Shown piece by piece: positions 35,440 through 42,231 of a stretch of 64,000 nt of DNA (positions are counted from its first letter, which is position 1; each line of letters starts with the position of its first letter). The DNA lies in NCBI GenBank assembly GCA_031553535.1, contig JAVBLM010000019.1, positions 273,627 through 337,626 of the forward strand. The letters run 5' to 3'. The notes beneath the pieces were generated by a model that saw only the letters and a program-made list of their open reading frames with translations, was not told the DNA's origin and made no database searches. This stretch comes from JAIROC01 sp031553535 (GTDB lineage Bacteria; Bacteroidota; Bacteroidia; Bacteroidales; WCHB1-69). The position numbers and the translations under genes were made by a program.

Positions 35440-35544
35440 CATAATTCAACTTTTACCACTCACGCCCCCATCCATCTCGGACAACAGCTCCGCACCGTAA
35501 TTCTACCCCAAAGTAACTGGGAGAACGTCGATATTATTTATTAA
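35440..35544 (+). pseudogene. Possible gene remnant between convergent genes
   Basis: A frame without a start ends in G-Q-Q-L-R-T-V-I-L-P-Q-S-N-W-E-N-V-D and a stop at 35542-35544. The stretch is clearly richer in GC than its neighbours. I do not recognise the parent gene. No terminator was found in the 149-bp gap. Confidence 0.25.
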
Positions 35545-37988
35545 ATAAAAAGATTAATATTTGATTTGTCAGCCCAGCCGATATAGGTAGCAACACCACC
35601 TACGGTTACTTCGTCCAAAAGTTCTTCAGGTTGAATTCCCATGGCATTCATCGACATTTCGCATGCAATAAATTCAACGCCTTGACCCAATGCCTGCTGA
35701 CGTAATTCTTCTACCGATTCAATTCCTTTTTTCTTCATGATATGTCTCATCATTTTGGCGCCTATTCCAAACATATTGAATTTCGATAATTTTAATTTCA
35801 ATGAACTGGATGGCAACATGATGGTAAACATTTTACCAAAGAAGTCCTTTTTTACTTTGGGCTTCTTTACCTTTTTAATTACATTTAATCCCCAGAAAGT
35901 AAAGAATAAAGTTACCTTTTCCCCGGTTGCAGCGGCCCCGTTTGCCAGAACAAACGTTGCGATCGCCCTATCCAAATTATCACTGAACACAATAATTGTT
36001 TTCCCTTTACCGGAAGAAGAAATTGCCATTTCATTGTCCGGTTTCTTTCCTGCTTTTTGAACTGTCGCAATATATTTTCCATTTTCAATGATATTGGATA
36101 AAAGAGGATTTCCCGTTGTACTTGTCCAAGCCTCCACATCCCGATGAAAAGCCGGATCGGTAGAAATGATTTCCAGTGCTTCACCTTCTTTTATTTGGTC
36201 AATAGCTGATTTCAGTTTCAAAATAGGTCCGGGACATTGCAAACCGGAAGCATCGATTTTTTTCACTACTTCCCATGAAGTCGGGACACTATTGTTAATT
36301 ACTTTCTCAACATCTTGTTTGGAATTATTTTTATCTCCCTGCTTAATGGCCGGCGTTGTTGCCGATTGATATATTCTTTCTCCTCCTGTCAAATTATAGA
36401 CTTTTTTAAATCCGTTTTTCAATAAAATCTGTTGCGCCAGATATCCCCTGTGACCGGTCTTGCAATATACATATAGCGGTTTGTCTTTCAGAACTTCATC
36501 CATCCGGCTTCGCAAGTCATCCAAAGGAATATTCATTGCCCCTATTATGGCGCCTAATTCAAATTCATCTTTTGTACGAACATCCAATATTTGGACTTTA
36601 TTCCTGTCAAGTGTATCTATTTCATGCCACTGGACAACCGGCATTTTCCCGGTAACCACATTTTTTGCTACATATCCTGCCATGGCAATCGGGTCTTTTA
36701 CCGAAGAAAACGGAGGTGCATATGCTTGTTCCGATTTTACCAGGTCATCAATGGCTCCTTTTCTTTTTATGATTAACGCAATTTGGTCTATGCGTTTATC
36801 TACACCTTCAAACCCGACAATTTGTCCTCCATACAATCTTCCTTTCTCAATGTCAAAAATAAGCTTGATATATAATGGTGTTGCCGCCGGATAACAACCG
36901 GCATGAGAAAATTCCTGCACATAAATACTTTGGAAAGGAATACCTGACTCTGTCATTTTTTTCTCATTCAATCCTGTTGCAGCACCAACCATATCAAATA
37001 CTTTAGTAATACTTGTTCCAATAGAACCTTCATAAGTTGTTGTATTTCCAAATACCATGTTGTCGGCAGCTACAATAGCTTGCCGGCTCGCCGAATTCGC
37101 CATGAAACTAAGCCAAGGCTTTCCGGTTAAAGGGTGAGGATATTCTACGGCATCGCCTATGGCATAAATATCCTTTACAGAAGTCTGCATATAAGAATCA
37201 ACCCGGATTCCACCAATTTCTCCAAGCTCAATACCGGCTTGCTCTGCCAATTTTGTATCCGGTTCAACACCCACAGTCAACAATATCATATCCGTAGTCA
37301 ATTCTTTCCCTCCTTCTAATTGTATTTTCAACCTGTTCTGCTCTCGGGAAAATGCAAGGACTTCATTATCTAAGAAAAGATCGACTCCTTTTTCTAACAA
37401 ATGCGCATGGAGTATAGAACCCATCGAATAGTCCAAAGCATGATGAGCCTGTTTGCTCTTTTCGATGATAGAGACATGAATCCCAAGATTATGGAAACTT
37501 TCTGTCATTTCTATTCCTACAAAACCGGCGCCTACGATTACGGCATTTTTTACCTGTTTTGTCTGAATATAATTTTTAATAGCATCACTATCCTTTACAT
37601 TTTGTAATGTGAAAATAGCCGGAAAATCAACTCCTTCAATAGAAGGAACTATCGGCGTTGCTTCAGTAGCAATCAACAATTTATCGTACGATTCCGTATA
37701 AATATCTCCTTTATCATTTTTAACCGTGATTACCTTTTTCTGAGGATCTACTTTAATAACTTCACTTTTTGTTCTTATATCTATATTATAACGATTACTA
37801 AACCAATCATATGGCTCAAGCAATAATTCATCTTTATCTTGAATTATACCGCCGATGTAATAAGGCAACCCACAATTGCCATAAGCGATATATTCATTCT
37901 TTTCCAATAGCATAATTTCTGCTGTTTCATCATTTCTCCGAATACGTGCAGCAGTAGCAATTCCTCTCCCTATAATAACATATTTCAT
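35541..37988 (-). CDS. CoA-disulfide reductase-rhodanese-TusA-DsrE fusion protein
   Basis: 815 residues from the start at 37988 (MKYVIIGR); a frame from 38045 adds 19 residues with no family match. Order: FAD/NAD disulfide reductase domain (about 1-320) with the CoADR cysteine C39 in G-N-C-G-L-P-Y; dimerisation domain (about 325-440); rhodanese domain with C-K-T-G-H-R (Cys near 509); TusA domain with C-P-G-P near 584; and a DsrE/F-like domain (about 660-815). Together it could reduce persulfides and pass sulfane sulfur between its own domains in the cytoplasm. Oddly, the N-terminal glycine loop reads G-R-G-I-A-T-A-A and is three residues shorter than the usual G-G-V-A-G-G-A form. FAD binding by this copy is therefore uncertain. 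Confidence 0.9.
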   Translation of the reverse strand: MKYVIIGRGIATAARIRRNDETAEIMLLEKNEYIAYGNCGLPYYIGGIIQDKDELLLEPYDWFSNRYNIDIRTKSEVIKVDPQKKVITVKNDKGDIYTESYDKLLIATEATPIVPSIEGVDFPAIFTLQNVKDSDAIKNYIQTKQVKNAVIVGAGFVGIEMTESFHNLGIHVSIIEKSKQAHHALDYSMGSILHAHLLEKGVDLFLDNEVLAFSREQNRLKIQLEGGKELTTDMILLTVGVEPDTKLAEQAGIELGEIGGIRVDSYMQTSVKDIYAIGDAVEYPHPLTGKPWLSFMANSASRQAIVAADNMVFGNTTTYEGSIGTSITKVFDMVGAATGLNEKKMTESGIPFQSIYVQEFSHAGCYPAATPLYIKLIFDIEKGRLYGGQIVGFEGVDKRIDQIALIIKRKGAIDDLVKSEQAYAPPFSSVKDPIAMAGYVAKNVVTGKMPVVQWHEIDTLDRNKVQILDVRTKDEFELGAIIGAMNIPLDDLRSRMDEVLKDKPLYVYCKTGHRGYLAQQILLKNGFKKVYNLTGGERIYQSATTPAIKQGDKNNSKQDVEKVINNSVPTSWEVVKKIDASGLQCPGPILKLKSAIDQIKEGEALEIISTDPAFHRDVEAWTSTTGNPLLSNIIENGKYIATVQKAGKKPDNEMAISSSGKGKTIIVFSDNLDRAIATFVLANGAAATGEKVTLFFTFWGLNVIKKVKKPKVKKDFFGKMFTIMLPSSSLKLKLSKFNMFGIGAKMMRHIMKKKGIESVEELRQQALGQGVEFIACEMSMNAMGIQPEELLDEVTVGGVATYIGWADKSNINLFI

Positions 37989-38290
37989 ATTCTTATTTTT
38001 ATCTTTAAAAATAAATATCCACGAATCCAAAAAGAATAGACTCATTCATTATTTAGAAACAATTTTAAACTTTTTTTGTTTTTGGAATATTATTTTAATA
38101 AAAAGGAAGTAAAAGATCGCTAATCTGAATTTATAATCAATATTGAGATATTACGGATTATCTCACTTTGTTTGATGTCTCACTGTACTTTGTGCATGGG
38201 TAATTGGATCCTTCAAAATAAGGATATCATCTCCAAAAATTAATTTTAATACGTTTGTCCTTGCAGGAAAGATGGCAGCAAGAAAAAATT

Positions 38291-38314
38291 CTGTATCTTT
38301 GTAATAAGATACAG
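38291..38314 (+). promoter_or_regulatory. gldB-operon promoter embedded in a perfect inverted repeat
   Basis: The -7 box TATCTTTG (38294-38301) lies inside CTGTATCTT-TGTAAT-AAGATACAG, a 9-bp perfect inverted repeat with a 6-bp spacer. The right arm would cover the expected transcription start. It looks like an operator for a dimeric repressor. No RNA hairpin would form because initiation falls inside the right arm. Confidence 0.6.
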
Positions 38315-38360
38315 TATAGAGTCATTCTCTATATTTTTTTGTTATTGAATATATTACAAA

Positions 38361-39383
38361 ATGAGAAGGTATATACTTTGGGGAATATTAATTTTAAATT
38401 TGATTTTTTTCGCATGTAATCGACAGAAATCAACCAAACCTGTGGTTAATAAATCCGAAGTCAAAGAGATACAAAAGTCCATAGACATTAAGATTAAACG
38501 GTATGAACAGGCATTAAACAATATTCCTAAAGACAGCCTGGAAGCAGGTCTGAAAGCATTACAATCCGATTATTACTTTTTTGTAGGAAACAATCCCGAT
38601 GCTCCTGATAACGTTCAACAAATCAGGAACTATCTTAACGATAAAATAATTAAGCAATTATATACAGAAGTTCAAAAACAATATCCCGACTTATCTGATA
38701 TCGAAAAGGGATTCAATGACGCATTTTCACTTTTGAAGTATTATTTTCCGGATGCAACCATCCCTCAAATTTATACTGCTATTACAGGTTTATATTATGA
38801 AATGCCCATTATGTTTTACGATTCTACCCTAGTAATTGCACTGGATATGTATCTGGGGAAAAAATATAAACTGTATAAACAATTAGGACCATCGGTTCCT
38901 CAATTTATTATTCAGCGATTTTCAAAAGAATATATTTTGCCGGATTGTTTTCAAGAGATCTCTTATAAATACATAAACCACAAAGACATACAGGGCACTC
39001 TATTAGACGAAATGATATTGGAAGGAAAACGATTGCTGTTCGCCGAATCTGTTCTTCCCAACGCGCCTGATTCTATAATTTACCCATATCCACAAGAAAA
39101 GATACAGTGGGCAATAAATAATGAAGCAAGTATTTGGGGATACCTTATTGAGAAAAACTATCTCTATTCAAAAGATAATACAGTGATTCGGAAATTAATA
39201 AATGAAGCTCCTTTTACAAGTCTATTCGGGAATCAATCTCCGGGAAAAGTTGGGGTTTGGGTTGGCTGGCAAATATGCAGATCATGGATACAAAAAAATC
39301 CGGATCGGCCACTCAAAGATCTTATGAATGAATTGGATACCCAGAAAATATTAACAGAATCGAAATACAAACCTAAAAAATAA
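38361..39383 (+). CDS. gldB: Gliding-motility lipoprotein GldB family protein
   Basis: 340 residues. A lipobox places the lipidated cysteine in F-F-A-C (about residue 19). The mature part matches GldB: a long helical N-terminal part, F-V-G-N-N-P-D-A-P-D near 75, and Y-L-G-K-K-Y-K-L-Y near 165. H-K-D-I-Q-G-T-L-L-D-E-M-I-L-E-G-K near 215 is the best-kept block. GldB is needed for gliding in Flavobacterium; in non-gliding Bacteroidales its role is unclear and may relate to the cell envelope or T9SS. It heads a four-gene operon and is 9 bp from cdaA. Confidence 0.82.
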   Translation: MRRYILWGILILNLIFFACNRQKSTKPVVNKSEVKEIQKSIDIKIKRYEQALNNIPKDSLEAGLKALQSDYYFFVGNNPDAPDNVQQIRNYLNDKIIKQLYTEVQKQYPDLSDIEKGFNDAFSLLKYYFPDATIPQIYTAITGLYYEMPIMFYDSTLVIALDMYLGKKYKLYKQLGPSVPQFIIQRFSKEYILPDCFQEISYKYINHKDIQGTLLDEMILEGKRLLFAESVLPNAPDSIIYPYPQEKIQWAINNEASIWGYLIEKNYLYSKDNTVIRKLINEAPFTSLFGNQSPGKVGVWVGWQICRSWIQKNPDRPLKDLMNELDTQKILTESKYKPKK

Positions 39384-39392
39384 TTTCCCTGT

Positions 39393-40181
39393 ATGAGTAT
39401 ATTACTTTTCCTTGATTTTTTAAAAGTAGATATTTTTGATATACTGGATATTATTTTAGTAACTCTTTTATTTTATCTTCTTTACCGTCTAATTCGAGGA
39501 ACAGCCGCATTAAATATTTTCTTTGGACTGCTTTTGTTTTATGTCTTATGGAAACTGGTAGTTCTTTTCCGAATGGAATTGCTATCGGAATTATTGGGCC
39601 AGTTTATCAGCGTTGGAATTATTGCCCTTATTATTGTGTTTCAACCTGAAATACGACAATTCCTGCTCTTTCTCGGGAGCAAGAATCCTCTTAAAAAGGC
39701 CAATTTTTTATTATGGAAAGAACGGACTAAACATCAAAACATGCCGGAAATTAACGTTATTGTTAAGGCATGTACCCGAATGTCGGCATCTCTGACAGGA
39801 GCTCTGATTATTCTTACTAGAGAAAATAACCTGGAAGAATATGTTCAAACAGGAGAAACCATAAATGCAAGAACTTCAAGGGAGTTAATCGAAACTATCT
39901 TTTTTAAAAATACGCCCTTACATGATGGCGCCTTAATCATCAATCAACAAACTATGATAGCTGCACGTTGTATTTTACCTGTTTCCCGACGTGAAAATAT
40001 CCCTTCGCATATGGGACTACGCCATCGTTCTGCAATAGGAGTTACCGAATTAACGGATTGTATTGCCATTGTTGTTTCCGAACAAACAGGAGCTTTATCT
40101 TATTGCATTGAGGGAGTAATTAAACAAGGGGTATCTGCCGAAACATTAAAATCATTTTTGGAAAATATATACATATCATAA
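39393..40181 (+). CDS. cdaA: Diadenylate cyclase CdaA
   Basis: 262 residues. About three N-terminal membrane helices (10-80) precede a DisA_N (DAC) domain. The catalytic motifs D-G-A (H-D-G-A-L-I-I near 177) and R-H-R (G-L-R-H-R-S-A-I-G near 208) are intact. It makes cyclic di-AMP, which controls potassium and osmolyte balance and envelope integrity. In this operon it lies between the GldB-like lipoprotein gene and ahcY (10 bp). Confidence 0.94.
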   Translation: MSILLFLDFLKVDIFDILDIILVTLLFYLLYRLIRGTAALNIFFGLLLFYVLWKLVVLFRMELLSELLGQFISVGIIALIIVFQPEIRQFLLFLGSKNPLKKANFLLWKERTKHQNMPEINVIVKACTRMSASLTGALIILTRENNLEEYVQTGETINARTSRELIETIFFKNTPLHDGALIINQQTMIAARCILPVSRRENIPSHMGLRHRSAIGVTELTDCIAIVVSEQTGALSYCIEGVIKQGVSAETLKSFLENIYIS

Positions 40182-40191
40182 TATTATTATA

Positions 40192-41601
40192 ATGAAAAAC
40201 AACACCTTAAATTACAAAATCGCTGACGTCACCCTTGCAGACTGGGGAAGAAAAGAAATAGAAATAGCAGAAAAAGAAATGCCGGGATTAATGGCAATCC
40301 GGGAAAAATACGGAAAAGAAAAGCCTTTGAAAGATGTACGAATATCCGGTTCGTTACACATGACCATTCAAACGGCAGTGCTTATTGAAACCCTTGTCGC
40401 ATTAGGAGCAAACGTACGTTGGGCAAGTTGTAATATTTTCTCTACACAAGATCATGCTGCTGCGGCTATCGCAGCAAAAGGGATTCCTGTGTTTGCATGG
40501 AAAGGCGAAACATTGGAAGAATATTGGTGGTGTACAAACCAAGCTTTATCTTTCCCAGGAGGAAAAGGACCACAATTAATTGTTGATGACGGTGGAGATG
40601 CAACCTTATTAATTCACAAAGGACACGCCGCAGAAAAAAATCCTAAATTATTAGATGTTAAAGCAGAATCGGAAGAAGAAGCAGTTGTTCTTCAAACATT
40701 AAAAACTATCTTAGCAGAAGATCCTCAACGTTGGCATCGGACTGTACCGGAATGGAAAGGAGTGTCCGAAGAAACAACAACCGGCGTTCACCGTTTATAT
40801 CAAATGATGGAAAAAGGAGAATTATTAATTCCGGCAATCAATGTAAACGATTCCGTTACAAAATCGAAATTCGACAATTTGTATGGATGTAGGGAATCAT
40901 TGGCTGATGGAATTAAACGGGCTACCGATGTAATGATTGCAGGAAAAGTAGTAGTTGTATTAGGATACGGTGATGTAGGAAAAGGATGTGCAAGATCTAT
41001 GCAATCATACGGTGCCAGAGTAATTGTAACGGAAATTGACCCTATTTGTGCGTTGCAGGCGGCTATGGAAGGCTTTGAAGTTGCTCTGATAGAAGATGCC
41101 ATTTCAGAAGGAAATATCTTTGTAACCACAACAGGGAATAAAGATGTGATCACGATTGACCACATGAGTAAAATGCTCGATCAGGCAATTGTTTGTAATA
41201 TCGGCCATTTTGATAATGAAATTCAAGTAAGTAAGTTGGAAAACTATCCCAATATCCGTAAGCGGAACATCAAACCACAAGTAGACGAATATATCTTCCC
41301 CGATGGACATTCTATTTTCTTATTGGCAGAAGGACGTTTAGTAAACTTAGGTTGTGCAACAGGACATCCGTCATTTGTGATGAGTAATTCATTCACCAAT
41401 CAGACTTTAGCCCAAATTGAGCTTTGGAAAAATAATTATCCGGTAAATGTATATCGTCTTCCTAAACATCTGGATGAAGAAGTAGCACGTTTACACCTGG
41501 AAAAAATTGGGGTTAAACTAACCACTCTTACACAAGAACAAGCAGATTATATCGGAGTGAAAGTGGAAGGGCCGTACAAGGCAGATCATTATCGTTACTA
41601 A
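40192..41601 (+). CDS. ahcY: Adenosylhomocysteinase
   Basis: 469 residues. AhcY splits S-adenosylhomocysteine into adenosine and homocysteine, regenerating the methyl cycle. The NAD-binding motif G-Y-G-D-V-G-K-G-C-A is near residue 263, and N-V-N-D-S-V-T-K-S-K-F-D-N near 220 holds the catalytic lysine and aspartate. The C-terminus ends K-A-D-H-Y-R-Y, as is usual. It carries the roughly 40-residue insert common in bacterial forms. It lies between cdaA (10 bp) and the thioesterase gene (12 bp). Confidence 0.96.
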   Translation: MKNNTLNYKIADVTLADWGRKEIEIAEKEMPGLMAIREKYGKEKPLKDVRISGSLHMTIQTAVLIETLVALGANVRWASCNIFSTQDHAAAAIAAKGIPVFAWKGETLEEYWWCTNQALSFPGGKGPQLIVDDGGDATLLIHKGHAAEKNPKLLDVKAESEEEAVVLQTLKTILAEDPQRWHRTVPEWKGVSEETTTGVHRLYQMMEKGELLIPAINVNDSVTKSKFDNLYGCRESLADGIKRATDVMIAGKVVVVLGYGDVGKGCARSMQSYGARVIVTEIDPICALQAAMEGFEVALIEDAISEGNIFVTTTGNKDVITIDHMSKMLDQAIVCNIGHFDNEIQVSKLENYPNIRKRNIKPQVDEYIFPDGHSIFLLAEGRLVNLGCATGHPSFVMSNSFTNQTLAQIELWKNNYPVNVYRLPKHLDEEVARLHLEKIGVKLTTLTQEQADYIGVKVEGPYKADHYRY

Positions 41602-41613
41602 AATATATAAATC

Positions 41614-42057
41614 ATGGAATTAAAATCTGTCATTACCCATCGGTTGGTAAAAAGTGAAGACTTGAATCATCACAAAACTCTTTTTGCAGGACGCTGTGCA
41701 GAATGGTTTGTAGAATCTTCTTTTATTGCAATAGCCAGTTATCTATCACCTGAAACTATAGTATGTTTAAAAATCCATGGGATGGAGTTTTTACATCCCA
41801 TTCATGCGGGAGACATTCTTACATTTGAAAGCAAAATAGTTGCCGGAGGAAAAAGTACTTTAACTGCGTTTACAAGAATCTATAAGGATCAAACTCCGGA
41901 TATTACTTTCTCTGACGGATTTGCCACTTTTGTCCATGTGGATGAAACTACAAAACCTCAACCTCATGGTATTGTTATAAGCCCGAAGACAGAAGAAGAC
42001 AGAAGACTCTATGAGGAGGCAAAAAGTCTCATCTTAAAGTCAAAAGAAAAGAAATAA
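41614..42057 (+). CDS. Hot-dog fold acyl-CoA thioesterase
   Basis: 147 residues, a single hot-dog domain. The segment D-L-N-H-H-K-T-L-F-A-G-R-C-A-E-W near 17-33 is the active-site region of the YciA/BFIT-like acyl-CoA thioesterases, and H-P-I-H-A-G-D-I-L-T-F near 67-77 supports the family. It hydrolyses acyl-CoA in the cytoplasm; chain-length preference is unknown. It is the last gene of the gldB-cdaA-ahcY operon. Confidence 0.85.
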   Translation: MELKSVITHRLVKSEDLNHHKTLFAGRCAEWFVESSFIAIASYLSPETIVCLKIHGMEFLHPIHAGDILTFESKIVAGGKSTLTAFTRIYKDQTPDITFSDGFATFVHVDETTKPQPHGIVISPKTEEDRRLYEEAKSLILKSKEKK

Positions 42058-42101
42058 GATCATCTCTTTCGACTTTAAAGGAAGTTACAATTTAGGAAAT
42101 C

Positions 42102-42152
42102 ATTTCTTTTAAACCTTCGAGGTTTTTGGAATCTCGAAGGTTTAAAAGAAAT
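42102..42152. repeat. 20-bp perfect inverted repeat (long palindromic hairpin)
   Basis: The arms 42102-42121 and 42133-42152 are exact complements around an 11-nt loop, with the core AAACCTTCGAG/CTCGAAGGTTT. It lies 45 bp after the thioesterase stop. It is not followed by a T-run, so it may be a processing or stabilising hairpin, a terminator of unusual form or a mobile palindromic repeat. Confidence 0.8.
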
Positions 42153-42184
42153 TATACGAAGATGTTTATGAGTTATAACTTTAT

Positions 42185-42210
42185 TTAACTTGCCTAACAT
42201 CTATTATTTA
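42185..42210 (+). repeat. Short dispersed repeat, copy 4 (diverged)
   Basis: It reads TTAACTTGCCTAACATCTAT then TATTTA, resembling the copies at 384-408 (inverted), 552-577 and 2874-2901. It sits in the leader of polA. Confidence 0.35.
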
Positions 42211-42231
42211 ACTCAAAACAAAAAAATAAAA

